Source: Blastococcus mobilis (GTDB lineage Bacteria; Actinomycetota; Actinomycetes; Mycobacteriales; Geodermatophilaceae). Taken from it: a DNA stretch of 64,000 nt. Positions 42,433-51,466 of this stretch are shown one piece after another (position 1 is the first letter of the stretch; every line of letters begins with the position of its first letter). The stretch is taken from assembly GCF_900188025.1 (NCBI RefSeq), contig NZ_FZNO01000008.1:1-64000 (forward strand), written 5' to 3'. The translations under genes were made by a program, and so were the position numbers. The notes under the pieces are model-generated. The model was not told where the DNA came from. It did no database searches and saw only the letters and a program-made list of their open reading frames with translations.

Positions 42433-43719
42433 TCATCGACGAGGCATCGCGCGGAAGGCCGAGGTCCGGGCGGTGCCGTCGTAGCCACCCCGCGGGGCAC
42501 CGAGACCGAACAGCGCGCCCACGGTCGGCGCGACGTCGACCGTCCGCGCCGGTTCGCCGACGACGACCCCGCGACGGACGGCCGGGTGCCCACCGGCGAC
42601 GAGGAAGGGAATCGGCTCGGTGACCGGATGGCCGTGGTTGCCCGGGATCGGGTTGGACACCGGCGTGGTGTCGCTGAACCGCCAGCCGGCGCGCGTGAAG
42701 CAGACCAGGTCACCGGCCTCCGGCCCCAGGCGCAGCTCGTCGGGAGCGTGGACGGACAGCACACCGGGATGGGCAGCGACCAGGCGGCGGACCTCCTGCA
42801 GCCCGGCGTTCCGGCGGTTGGGCCGACCGGTCCAGTAGAGCAGGTCCGCGCCGCCGTTCTGGGCGATCTGGATGCTGTCCCGCAGCTCGGCCCGGGGAGC
42901 GAGCAGCTGCGCCACCGAGACGACGTTCGTCGCGATCGACCAGTCCATCGAGTGGTCGGCGAGGACGATCAGCACGCTCCGGTCCCAGCGCCCGGTGCTC
43001 CTCAGGTGGTCGACGAACCGGCCGACCTGGCTGTCGCTGCCGGCCAGCGCCGCCGTCCTGGCGACTCCGAGAGCGGGCCCGGTGAGGTCGCTGTGCCCGA
43101 CCCGGTCGATGTCGCCCAGGTTGACGAAGACGAGGTTCGGGTCGAACTCGTCGACCATCGCGACGGCGGCGTCGACGGTGAACTGGTCGGGGGCGTGGCC
43201 GCTTCCCGGGACCACCGGGAACGGCTCCCAGCGGTGCGTGGCCCGGGTCCCGAAGATGCCGAACAGGTACTCCTTGGACAGCACCGTGCCCGTCGTCGCG
43301 CCCGCATCGTTCAGCCGCTCGATGAGCGTCGGGAAGCGCAGGTCCGACGGACGGTCCAGATCGCGGACGACCCCCTCCCGGCGGTCGAAGACGGAGTTGG
43401 CCGGCACGCCGGACCGGTCCGGGCGGACGCCGGTCATCATCATCACGTGGTTGGGGATGGTCTCCATCACCGGCAGCGAGCGCGCCGCGGCGAACCAGGT
43501 GCCCTCCTCGCGCAGGTCCGACAGCCGGGGCATGAGCAGCGGTTCCACCTCGCCCGGGCTGGTCCCGTCGACCACGAGCACGTAGACCCGCAGGTCGGGC
43601 CTCCCGGCTGCCCGCGCGCGCGGCGCCCCGACCGTCGAGGACAGGACGACGGCGGCTCCACCGGCCGCGGTGACCTGCAGGAAGCGGCGGCGGTCCAGCG
43701 TCGTCGTCCGCGGGTTCAC
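42433..43719 (-). CDS. Tat-exported alkaline-phosphatase-superfamily phosphodiesterase
   Basis: 428 residues from GTG 43719. A Tat signal (DRRRFLQVTAAGGAAVVLSS) is followed by an Ala-Arg-Ala cleavage area. The type I phosphodiesterase fold follows: VYVLVVDGTSPGEVEPLLMP (metal Asp), SLPVMETIPNHVMMMTGVRP (Thr nucleophile), FVNLGDIDRVGHSD, LIVLADHSMDW and NPIPGNHGHP. It should hydrolyse phosphodiesters or pyrophosphates outside the cell. Its GTG overlaps the phoD stop by 4 bases, so the two are exported together for phosphate scavenging. Confidence 0.88.
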   Translation of the reverse strand: MNPRTTTLDRRRFLQVTAAGGAAVVLSSTVGAPRARAAGRPDLRVYVLVVDGTSPGEVEPLLMPRLSDLREEGTWFAAARSLPVMETIPNHVMMMTGVRPDRSGVPANSVFDRREGVVRDLDRPSDLRFPTLIERLNDAGATTGTVLSKEYLFGIFGTRATHRWEPFPVVPGSGHAPDQFTVDAAVAMVDEFDPNLVFVNLGDIDRVGHSDLTGPALGVARTAALAGSDSQVGRFVDHLRSTGRWDRSVLIVLADHSMDWSIATNVVSVAQLLAPRAELRDSIQIAQNGGADLLYWTGRPNRRNAGLQEVRRLVAAHPGVLSVHAPDELRLGPEAGDLVCFTRAGWRFSDTTPVSNPIPGNHGHPVTEPIPFLVAGGHPAVRRGVVVGEPARTVDVAPTVGALFGLGAPRGGYDGTARTSAFRAMPRR

Positions 43720-45371
43720 GCCGGCCTCCTCGCCACCCGCTCGACCCGCTGCGTCCCCGCCCCGACGCGGTAGGACGTCGAGTGCACCGCGGCCGCGTGG
43801 GGGTCGGTGCGGTCGGTCAGGACGTACCAGTCCATCTGTGCCCCTTCCGGTGTCACCTCGAGCACCGAGTAGCCGTGCGAGTCGAAGTCGAGGTACTTGA
43901 TGTGCGGATTGCTCGCCTTGAACGCCGTCTCCACCGCCAGGGAGGTGGTCCGTGGCGGTGTTCCGGTGATGTCGTCGAGGTTGTCGCTCGTGACCGAGGT
44001 GCAGACCAGCTCGACGCCGACACTGTGGCCGGTCACCGGGTACGTCGCACCGTCGGCGGGCAGGTCGCAGGCCCAGCCGGAGTGGATGTCGCCGGTGAGG
44101 AAGACGGTGTCGCGGATGCCGCGATCGCGCAGGTGGTCCAGGACCTTCGCCCGCTCCGCGGGATAGCCGTCCCACTGGTCGACGTTGTACGGCAGCCCGG
44201 CCACGGGAGGCGCCTGGGCGTCGACCAGCGTGGCGATCCCCGCCGCCGTCCGGGTGTCCAGGGTGCCCGGGAAGCGCACGGGCGCGATCATCACCGGGTT
44301 GCCGACCAGCTTCCACTGCACCTGCGGGTCGGCCAGCCCGTCGAGCAGGAACTGCAGCTGCTCGGGCCCGGTGAGGGTGCGGTCGGCGTCGGCCAACGCC
44401 GGATCGACCGGCGAGGCAACCTGCTCGTCGCGGTAGGTGCGCAGGTCCAGCAGCGACAGGCTCGCCAGCCGGCCGAACCGGAACCGCCGGTACAGCCGGC
44501 CGCCGGCGGTGTAGCGCACCGGCATCCACTCGGCGTAGGCCTGCTGGGCATGGGACCGCCGGGCCGGCCACGGCCCCTCGGCGCCGTCCGTGTGGTTCTC
44601 CGCGCCGCCGGACCACGCGTCGTTGGCCGATTCGTGGTCGTCCCACGTGACCACCCATGGCGCCGCGGCGTGCAGGGCCTGCAGGTCGGGATCCTGCTTG
44701 TACTGCGCGTGCCGACGGCGGTAATCGGCCAGTGTCGTCATCTCCCGTGGCGGGTCGTGCGGCCGGACGACGACGTCGCGCGCCTGGTACTCCCCCGGTG
44801 CGTACTCGTAGAGGTAGTCCCCCAGGTGCAGGACGAGGTCGAGGTCCTGGCGCGCCGCGAGGTGCCGGTAGGCGGTGAACCAGCCCGCCTGGAGGTTGGC
44901 GCAGGAGACCACCGCCATGCGCAGCCGCGCGACGTCGGATCCGGGAGCCGGGGCGGTCCGGGCACGTCCCACCGGTGAGGCCACCCCCTGGCAGCGGAAC
45001 CGGTACCAGTACTCGCTCCCGGGCGCCAGACCCGTGGCGTCCACCTTCACCGTGTGGTCCCGCTCCGGACCGGTGCGCACGGTGCCGGTGCGCACGATCC
45101 GCCGGAACTGCGGGTCGGCCGCGACCTCCCAGGCCACCGGGACGACGGGACCCCGGTTCGACCCGGGGTCGTCGCCGGGCCGCGGCGTCACCCGCGTCCA
45201 CAGGACGACGGCGTCGGGCAGCGGGTCCCCGGAGGCGACGCCGTGGGCGAAGGTGGGGCGGACGGGGCCGGCGGCAGCCGGCTCGGCCGTGGCGACCGCC
45301 AGGCCGACGCCGGTGACGACCCCGAGCTGGAGGGCGCGGCGGCGGGAGAGGTGTCCCTGCGACGTGGTCAC
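43716..45371 (-). CDS. phoD: PhoD-type alkaline phosphatase, Tat-exported
   Basis: 551 residues from GTG 45371; ATG 45425 adds 18 residues. Tat signal LSRRRALQLGVVTGVGLAVA ends in AAA. An N-terminal fibronectin-like PhoD domain (FAHGVASGDPLPDAVVLWTR) precedes the catalytic domain: DLVLHLGDYLYEYAPG, VVTWDDHESANDAWSGG, RDTVFLTGDIHSGWA. Metal-ligand residues are complete. It releases phosphate from mono- and diesters, using Fe and Ca. It is the first gene of a two-gene phosphatase operon. I do not see a clear Pho box. Confidence 0.92.
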   Translation of the reverse strand: MTTSQGHLSRRRALQLGVVTGVGLAVATAEPAAAGPVRPTFAHGVASGDPLPDAVVLWTRVTPRPGDDPGSNRGPVVPVAWEVAADPQFRRIVRTGTVRTGPERDHTVKVDATGLAPGSEYWYRFRCQGVASPVGRARTAPAPGSDVARLRMAVVSCANLQAGWFTAYRHLAARQDLDLVLHLGDYLYEYAPGEYQARDVVVRPHDPPREMTTLADYRRRHAQYKQDPDLQALHAAAPWVVTWDDHESANDAWSGGAENHTDGAEGPWPARRSHAQQAYAEWMPVRYTAGGRLYRRFRFGRLASLSLLDLRTYRDEQVASPVDPALADADRTLTGPEQLQFLLDGLADPQVQWKLVGNPVMIAPVRFPGTLDTRTAAGIATLVDAQAPPVAGLPYNVDQWDGYPAERAKVLDHLRDRGIRDTVFLTGDIHSGWACDLPADGATYPVTGHSVGVELVCTSVTSDNLDDITGTPPRTTSLAVETAFKASNPHIKYLDFDSHGYSVLEVTPEGAQMDWYVLTDRTDPHAAAVHSTSYRVGAGTQRVERVARRPA

Positions 45372-45563
45372 GGGATGTCCATTGAGCCGGCGGGCGCAAG
45401 GTTGCGCTGTCACGGCGATGTTCATGGTCCGTTCAGCGGGCCGCCCCCGTCTGCTCCGGCGAGTTCTCGGGGCGGCCGCGTCGAGGTCACGTGCCCGTCA
45501 TCCGCCGGCGGGACGCTGCTCGCGTCGAGGGCCGGCCCCGGCCCTTCCGGCCCGAGGAGCGTC

Positions 45564-46151
45564 GTGACCGCTGCCCTGCCCCGCGTGCCCGTCGTCCCAC
45601 TTCCCCGCTCGCCCGTCTCGCCGCCGCCGGGCCCCGAGCGCGCCGACCAGACCACTCAGCAGCACCGACGGCTGCGCTGGACCGCCACGCTGGCCGGCGT
45701 CCGGGCGCGGGCGTCGATGGTGCCCGCGGGGTCGGTCCGCCGTCGTCAGTCCCTGCAGCTCTGCAGCGCCGCGCGCCTGCTCACCGCGGTCGGGATCCGC
45801 GTCGTCGTCGTCCAGCCGCCGACGCCCTGGCCCCGGGACCTGCCGGGCCGCCTGGTGATCGGCAACGAGGCAGGCCTGCTCGGCGAGCTCGCCCTGCTGA
45901 CCGCCGTCCCGAGGACGACGCAGGGCTGGACCGCCGTGGCCGACCGCGTCCTGCCGGTCGGGAGGCCGGTGCCGGCCCCCGAGCAGGACCCTTCGCACGC
46001 GGTGGCGTGCCCGGTCACCGTGGCCTACCGGACGGCGCACGGGCCGCTGCCCGTCCCGCCCCGGACCCTGAACGAGGTGGTGGCGATCCGCGGCCTCGTC
46101 ATCGAGGTGCGGCTGCTCGCGGCGGGTCGGGACGTGCCGCGTGCCGTCTGA
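45564..46151 (+). CDS. Unrecognised protein, possibly a degenerate PlsC-like acyltransferase
   Basis: 195 residues from GTG 45564, with GAGGAGC four bases upstream. The middle (SLQLCSAARLLTAVGIRVVV, then LVIGNEAGLLGELALLTAV) has the rhythm of a lysophosphatidate acyltransferase start, where active enzymes have NHxxxxD. Here it is NEAGLLGE, so the catalytic His is absent. This is a weak resemblance only. It lies just before the SUV3-like helicase gene. Confidence 0.5.
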   Translation: MTAALPRVPVVPLPRSPVSPPPGPERADQTTQQHRRLRWTATLAGVRARASMVPAGSVRRRQSLQLCSAARLLTAVGIRVVVVQPPTPWPRDLPGRLVIGNEAGLLGELALLTAVPRTTQGWTAVADRVLPVGRPVPAPEQDPSHAVACPVTVAYRTAHGPLPVPPRTLNEVVAIRGLVIEVRLLAAGRDVPRAV

Positions 46152-46279
46152 CACGTTCCCGGCCGGGCATGCCCAGCGGGTTCCTCCTGTTGCCCTCCGT
46201 AGGGTCCGCGGCACCTGGATCAGTGACGCCGCGTGTGGACCCGATCCGACTTCCGCCGACCGAAGGCCTGTTCCTCCCT

Positions 46280-48187
46280 GTGAGTGTTCCTCCGCAGCAC
46301 CCCGCCCGACGCCCTGAGTCGCGTCGCCGTGAGCGCGGCACGGCGCGCGACCTCCGCACCCGTGACGACGACCGCGCCGCCGCCCGCATCGAGAAGCTGG
46401 CCCAGCAGAGCTGGGTCGCCGGCGCCGAGCCCGAGCTCCCCGTCCGGACCACCCGGCCCGAGCACGTGGTCTTCCACCTCGGGCCGACCAACTCCGGCAA
46501 GACCTACGACTCCCTGGTCGCGCTGGCCGAGAACCGCTCCGGCGTCTACGCCGCACCGCTGCGCCAGCTGGCCCACGAGGCCTACGCGCGGCTGTCCGCG
46601 CAGCTGCCGCCGGGCACCGTCGGCCTCTCCACCGGCGAGGAGGAGATCGACCCGGACGCGCCGATCGTCTGCTGCACCGTGGAGAAGGCGCCGATGCGCG
46701 GCGACCTCCTGGTCCTCGACGAGTCGCACTGGGTCGCCGACCCCGACCGCGGCCACCACTGGGCCCGGCTGGTGCTGACCGGTGACTACCGCGAGATGCA
46801 CCTGATCTCCGCGGCCGAGGCCTACCTGCTGCTCAAGCCGCTGGTCTCGGACGCGAAGAAGATCACCGTCGTCAACCACAAGCGCCTGTCGCGTCTCGAC
46901 GTGCTCCGCGCCCCCGTCCGCCCGGAGGGCGTCCGTCCGCAGACCCTCGTGGTGGCCTTCTCGCGCAAGGCCGTCTACGCCGTCGCCGCGGCGCTGGACC
47001 CGCATCGGCGCGGCAAGGTCGGCGTCCTCTACGGCGCGCTGCCGCCGGCCACCCGCCGCGAGGTCATCGACGGGTTCACCCGCGGCGAGACCGAGGTGCT
47101 GGTGACCACCGACGTCATCGGCCACGGCATCAACGTGCCGGCCACGACGGTGCTGTTCGCCGAGACCACCAAGTTCGACGGCGTGGAGCGGCGGCCGCTG
47201 CGCACCTGGGAGACCGCGCAGATCGCCGGCCGGGCCGGCCGCTACGGCCTGACCGGGCACGGCAGCGTCGGCGTCCTCGCCGGGGTCACCGGCCTGCGGG
47301 CCGACGCCGGACTCCTCAAGGCCGGCGCCGAGGTCGCCCGCGGGGACGCGATGAGCGACCTGCCCAAGCGCGCCCCGCGGCTGCGGCCGGAGCTCGACGA
47401 CCTCGGCGCGTTCGAGCCGGTCGACCTGCCCGAGGCCCTGACCCGGTGGATGGCCTGGGCACGCGCGGCCACCAGGGACCAGTCGATGACCGCCGACGAC
47501 GTGACCAGCCTGATCGTCCGGGTGCACGCGCTGCTGCCGTTGCTGCGCGGCCCGCTCGGCGCCGCCGGTGACCTCTGGACCGTGTGGCGGCTGATCAACC
47601 TGCCGATCGACTACAACCCGCCCCGGCGCACCCGCTGGCTGGTGCTGGCCAAGGCCGCACTGCAGTCGGCCGTCGGGCAGTCCGTCGCCCCCGAGACGGT
47701 GCTCGAGCCGCTGCCGGACAAGGGCACCGTGGAGGACTACGAGCAGGCCGCCGCCGCGGCGCGCGACGCCCAGACCCTGCTCCGCTCCTTCCCGGGCGTC
47801 GCCGGACTGACCAGCGAGGACGCCGCCGAGGTCGAGGAGGCCGCCGCGGCCAGGATCACCGAGCTGCTGCCCGCCGCCATCACGCTGTCGGCGTCCGGGC
47901 GCTGCACCTCCTGCGGCGCCGGGATCGCCCCGTGGTTCAGCACCTGCCGCGACTGCTCGGTGGGCACGGCGAGCCGCGGCCCGGGGCGCGACCACCACCG
48001 GGGCACCCAGCACCACGACGGACACGGCCGGCATCCGCGACCGGCGCGCACCGGCGGTCGCGCATCGGGCGCCGGCGGTGGTCGGGCGGCGGCGTCCGAG
48101 GGCGGACGGCGGGGCCGCGGCTCCGGCTCGTCGTCCCAGGGCACCGGTGGCCGGCCCGGGGCGGCGCGGCCCGGCCGCTCCCGCTGA
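46280..48187 (+). CDS. SUV3-like DExH RNA helicase with C-terminal zinc-ribbon
   Basis: 635 residues from GTG 46280; ATG 46169 is in frame upstream. Helicase motifs: HLGPTNSGKTYDSL (I), APLRQLAHEAYARL (Ia), LVLDESHWVAD (II, DESH), VVAFSRKAVYAVAAAL (IV), LVTTDVIGHGINVPATTVLF (V), QIAGRAGRYG (VI). The GPTNSGKT form and order are those of SUV3, the mitochondrial degradosome helicase. A C-terminal CxxC...CxxC (CTSCGAGIAPWFSTCRDC) and a 65-residue Gly/Arg/His tail are added. It should unwind RNA for decay or processing. It stands alone and ends in a strong hairpin terminator. Confidence 0.88.
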   Translation: MSVPPQHPARRPESRRRERGTARDLRTRDDDRAAARIEKLAQQSWVAGAEPELPVRTTRPEHVVFHLGPTNSGKTYDSLVALAENRSGVYAAPLRQLAHEAYARLSAQLPPGTVGLSTGEEEIDPDAPIVCCTVEKAPMRGDLLVLDESHWVADPDRGHHWARLVLTGDYREMHLISAAEAYLLLKPLVSDAKKITVVNHKRLSRLDVLRAPVRPEGVRPQTLVVAFSRKAVYAVAAALDPHRRGKVGVLYGALPPATRREVIDGFTRGETEVLVTTDVIGHGINVPATTVLFAETTKFDGVERRPLRTWETAQIAGRAGRYGLTGHGSVGVLAGVTGLRADAGLLKAGAEVARGDAMSDLPKRAPRLRPELDDLGAFEPVDLPEALTRWMAWARAATRDQSMTADDVTSLIVRVHALLPLLRGPLGAAGDLWTVWRLINLPIDYNPPRRTRWLVLAKAALQSAVGQSVAPETVLEPLPDKGTVEDYEQAAAAARDAQTLLRSFPGVAGLTSEDAAEVEEAAAARITELLPAAITLSASGRCTSCGAGIAPWFSTCRDCSVGTASRGPGRDHHRGTQHHDGHGRHPRPARTGGRASGAGGGRAAASEGGRRGRGSGSSSQGTGGRPGAARPGRSR

Positions 48188-48279
48188 CCCCCGGCTCACC
48201 AGGAGCGTGTGCGCTGCCGCCCCCTTTCCGGCCCTGGAACCGGGCGCCGGCGCACACGCTCGTCCGGTCGGCGGACGCG

Positions 48280-48314
48280 GAACGGCCCGCCGGCGGGGTG
48301 CCGGCGGGCCGTTC
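48280..48314. terminator. Hairpin between convergent genes
   Basis: GAACGGCCCGCCGGC (48280-48294), loop GGGGT, GCCGGCGGGCCGTTC (48300-48314). This is a perfect 15-bp stem between the helicase stop and the peptidase stop, 23 bases from the latter. There is no T-run, but it is very stable and probably terminates in both directions. Confidence 0.75.
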
Positions 48315-48337
48315 GCGGTGCTAGGAGTTGCCCGGGA

Positions 48338-50587
48338 TCAGTTGACCCGCACCTGCATGAAGCTGTCGTGAGCACTGGTGCTGACCACGGTGATCTTCGT
48401 GCCGGTCTTCGGGACGTCGACGCCGGTCCAGCCGTTCGCGTCGGGCTGCTCGCCCGGAGCCACGTACCAGTCCTTGGTGTCGTCGAACGTCGGCACCGCG
48501 GCGAGGCCGCCGTAGGTGCCGGCCACGCCCGTGTCCGGGTCGTGCAGGGTGATCGCGTCCGTCGCCTGCCGCCCGAAGGTGGAGTCGTAGGACTGGATCC
48601 GGGGCCGCCAGCTCTCGCCGTTGGTCCGGTCGGTGCCCTCGTCGTCCGTGGGCTCGTAGATGAGACCCGGGTGGGCGTCGACGGGCAGGACCAGCCCGCC
48701 GCCGGGGTGGACCCGGACGTTGTTGTCGGCGTACTGCTGGTTCCAGTAGCTGATCAGCAGACCGTCCTGGTAGGGCAGGCGCTCGGCCCAGTCGGGCTGG
48801 CTCGGGTCGCCGAAGTTGTACGGACCCGTCTTCAGACCCGCGTCGTACCCGGTGTAGGCCCGGTTCTCCGCGATGTAGGCGTTGAAGAACTCCTCCGTCG
48901 TGGTGCCGGTGGTCTGCGTGAAGCCGTCCATCGTCCACGAGGTCACCGGGGTGCCGTCGATCGCCACCGCGTCGGCCATGAAGCCCGGCTCGCTGGCCGC
49001 GCCGTCGGTCCAGTACCGGAAGCCGACGAGCGCACCCGCCGGGACGCCGGACAGGTCTGCCGTCAGGCCGACCCACTCGCCGTCGGTGCTGCCGGTGATG
49101 CCGTGGCCGAAGTTCTGGCCGTTGTCGTCGGTCGTGGTCGACCGGTTCGTCGGGAGGGACGTGAAGGTCTTGCCGCCGTCGGTGGAGTAGACCGCGTAGG
49201 CGTAGTCCCAGTCCTTCTCGATCTCGTAGTTGACCTTGGCGGTCAGCTGCTGGGCGTCCGCCGGCAGCGCGGTCAGCATGCTGTTGTCGAGGTCGTCACC
49301 CTGGCCGGAGTACCAGAAGTCGGGGCCCTCGAACGGCGTCCCGACGGTCGTGGTGACCTCCTTGTCGGGCAGCAGGGCGATCAGCGCCTGCGCCTGCTTG
49401 GTGTTCGCCGTCGACGGGCCGAGCTTGGTGTTGGCCGTCGCGCCGGGCAGCACCTTCTCGTAGTTCAGCCAGCCCAGCTGCAGCTTCTCCCACGCCCCCA
49501 TGTGGATCGGCCGGGTGCCGATGCCGCCCTCGGGGGTGCCGTTGTTGCCGTAGGAGCCCGACGACATGAGGGTCCAGAAGGCGGTGCTGTTCTCGCCGCC
49601 GGAGGTGTCGTAGAGGTCCGGCAGGCCGAGGTCGTGGGCGAACTCGTGGGCGAAGACGCCGACGCCGCCGTTCTCCGGCTCCACGGTGTAGTCACCGACC
49701 CAGTACTTGGACTGGCCGACCCGCGCGCCGCCGAAGGGCACGGTCTCGCCGTCCACGGTCGGGCCGCCGGCGCCGATCCGGGTGGTCTGGTTGTACCAGC
49801 GGTGCGACCAGATGGCGTCCTCACCGAGGACGCCGCCGCCGACCTCCTCGCCCATGCCCGAGTGCACGGCCTGGAAGTGGTCGATGTAGCCGTCGGCCTC
49901 GTCGAAGTTGCCGTCACCGTCCTGGTCGTAGCGGTCCCAGACGTCGAACTGGGAGAGGTAGGTGTCGATCTCCTCGGCGGTCTTCCCGGCGGCGAGCTGA
50001 TTCTCGTACCAGCCGTTCATCGTGTCGTTGACGAAGCTCCACGCCCTGGAATCGCGGTCGTTCGCCCCGTAGTCGGCGCCGGTGCCAGGGACCTGCGTCC
50101 AGTCCTCGACCTCGCCGGTGACGGTGTAGCGGCCCGAGGAGAGCTCCTCGTAGAGGTTGGCGACGGAGTTGACGCCGGCCTCGGACGAGTAGAGCAGTTC
50201 GTCGAAGTAGGGCTGCGAGAAGTCCTCGGTCCAGATGGTGGTGTTGTCGACCGAGCGGTCGGGCTCGGCGATCTGGTTGTGCGGCAGGTCGCTGAACTCG
50301 CCGAGGACGGTCCAGATGGCGTCGGTGTCCTCCTGCGCCAGCTCGACGTACTGGCCCTTGGCGACCTGGACCACCTTGTTGTCGCCCCGCGGCGTCGCCT
50401 CCCCGGCGAGCACCTGCTCGATCGCCGCGGCGCGGAGGTCGCGCTGCTTGTCGCTGAGCGGGCTGGGCAGGTCGTCGATGCGGGCGGGGGCGTTGTCCGG
50501 GGCGTTCTCCGGCGGGGCGGCGGTCGCGGTCGCCGGGACGGCCGCGAGCAGCGCGGTCCCCATGACGACGGCCAGTGTCTTCTTCAA
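48338..50587 (-). CDS. Secreted M6-family metallopeptidase (immune inhibitor A type)
   Basis: 749 residues starting with TTG 50587; AGGAGAA is 7 bases upstream. Sec signal MKKTLAVVMGTALLAAVPAT, cleaved near ATATAA. A propeptide follows, then the M6 catalytic domain with HEFAHDLGLPDLYD (His314, Glu315, His318). Calcium-like DQDGDGNFDEADGY lies before it. The C-terminal half has lectin/MAM-like beta domains usual for InhA peptidases. An extracellular protease, probably for nutrition. Upstream (50588-50846) there is a promoter region with a weak GGTTAGTGAGCGAACC symmetry. Confidence 0.93.
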   Translation of the reverse strand: MKKTLAVVMGTALLAAVPATATAAPPENAPDNAPARIDDLPSPLSDKQRDLRAAAIEQVLAGEATPRGDNKVVQVAKGQYVELAQEDTDAIWTVLGEFSDLPHNQIAEPDRSVDNTTIWTEDFSQPYFDELLYSSEAGVNSVANLYEELSSGRYTVTGEVEDWTQVPGTGADYGANDRDSRAWSFVNDTMNGWYENQLAAGKTAEEIDTYLSQFDVWDRYDQDGDGNFDEADGYIDHFQAVHSGMGEEVGGGVLGEDAIWSHRWYNQTTRIGAGGPTVDGETVPFGGARVGQSKYWVGDYTVEPENGGVGVFAHEFAHDLGLPDLYDTSGGENSTAFWTLMSSGSYGNNGTPEGGIGTRPIHMGAWEKLQLGWLNYEKVLPGATANTKLGPSTANTKQAQALIALLPDKEVTTTVGTPFEGPDFWYSGQGDDLDNSMLTALPADAQQLTAKVNYEIEKDWDYAYAVYSTDGGKTFTSLPTNRSTTTDDNGQNFGHGITGSTDGEWVGLTADLSGVPAGALVGFRYWTDGAASEPGFMADAVAIDGTPVTSWTMDGFTQTTGTTTEEFFNAYIAENRAYTGYDAGLKTGPYNFGDPSQPDWAERLPYQDGLLISYWNQQYADNNVRVHPGGGLVLPVDAHPGLIYEPTDDEGTDRTNGESWRPRIQSYDSTFGRQATDAITLHDPDTGVAGTYGGLAAVPTFDDTKDWYVAPGEQPDANGWTGVDVPKTGTKITVVSTSAHDSFMQVRVN

Positions 50588-50846
50588 GAACTGTTCTCCT
50601 GAGTGAGGAAAGAAGGTCGGCCGGCCGCCCGGCAGAATTACCGGATCGCACTGACGGGTGACCGGGCGTCACATTAGGTTCGCTCACTAACCATGTCCAG
50701 AGAGTCATTAGACGATGACGGCGAGTCTCCCGCGGCACGCCGAGAGGGGCTCGGAGAGGCAGCTCCGCGCGCCGTCACGAGCAGGTGACGGGCAGGGCAT
50801 GCCACACGTGGGCCCTGCTACGTGCGGCGTCCCCGATCACTCGTCG

Positions 50847-51365
50847 TCAGTGCTCGGTCCCGGCCTCGTGGCTACCGTCCCCCGACCCCGCCAGGAACCG
50901 TGCGAGGAGTACGGCGAGCTGCTCCTGCTCCTCGGGTGCGAGCGGAGTGAGCAGCCGGCGCTCGTTCTCCAGGTGCCCCTCGACGATGTCGTCGACGAGG
51001 GCCAGTCCGTCGTCGGTCAGGGCGACGAGCACGTTCCGTCGATTGCTCGGATCGGTGCGCCGCACGAGCAAGCCCTTGTCTTCCAGGCGGCTCAGCCGGT
51101 TGGTGATCGCAGCTGAACTCACCATCGTGCTCTCCGCGAGTTGCCCCGGCGTCAGCGTGAAGGGCGCGCCCGACCGTCGCAGGGTGGCAAGGACGTCGAA
51201 CTCTCCCGCCTGAAGGCCGTGGTCGGCGAAGTAGGCGCGGGTCGTCCGACTGATCAGCTCGCTCGCTCGGGAGAGCCGGCCCACGACCCCCATCGGCGCC
51301 GGGTCGAGGTCGGGGCGCTCTCGTCGCCACTGCTCCAGGTAGTCACTGACCCGATCGCGTGCCAC
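50847..51365 (-). CDS. MarR-family transcriptional regulator
   Basis: 172 residues from GTG 51365. The winged-helix region is AGEFDVLATLRRSGAPFTLT, PGQLAESTMVSSAAITNRLS, then RLEDKGLLVRRTDPSNRRNV with the MarR wing DxxNRRxVxVxLT. It is divergent from the EamA exporter gene. The 100 bases between hold paired TTCGAC(G/A)TCGAA sites, so it probably represses itself and the exporter until a ligand binds. Confidence 0.9.
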   Translation of the reverse strand: MARDRVSDYLEQWRRERPDLDPAPMGVVGRLSRASELISRTTRAYFADHGLQAGEFDVLATLRRSGAPFTLTPGQLAESTMVSSAAITNRLSRLEDKGLLVRRTDPSNRRNVLVALTDDGLALVDDIVEGHLENERRLLTPLAPEEQEQLAVLLARFLAGSGDGSHEAGTEH

Positions 51366-51375
51366 CGATCTACCT

Positions 51376-51450
51376 TTCGACGTCGAACCGTTTGATATGG
51401 AAGATAACACGCCCTACGTTCTGTTTCGGATCAAACCTTTCGACATCGAA
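51376..51450. promoter_or_regulatory. Operator-like repeats in the marR/eamA divergent promoter
   Basis: TTCGACGTCGAA (51376-51387, perfect 12-bp palindrome) and TTCGACATCGAA (51439-51450, one mismatch) lie 63 bases apart. GTTTGAT (51390-51396) and ATCAAAC form a further inverted pair between them. One site lies just upstream of each gene, the arrangement expected for a MarR dimer covering both promoters. Confidence 0.65.
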
Positions 51451-51466
51451 GGATGGGCGGTATGGC

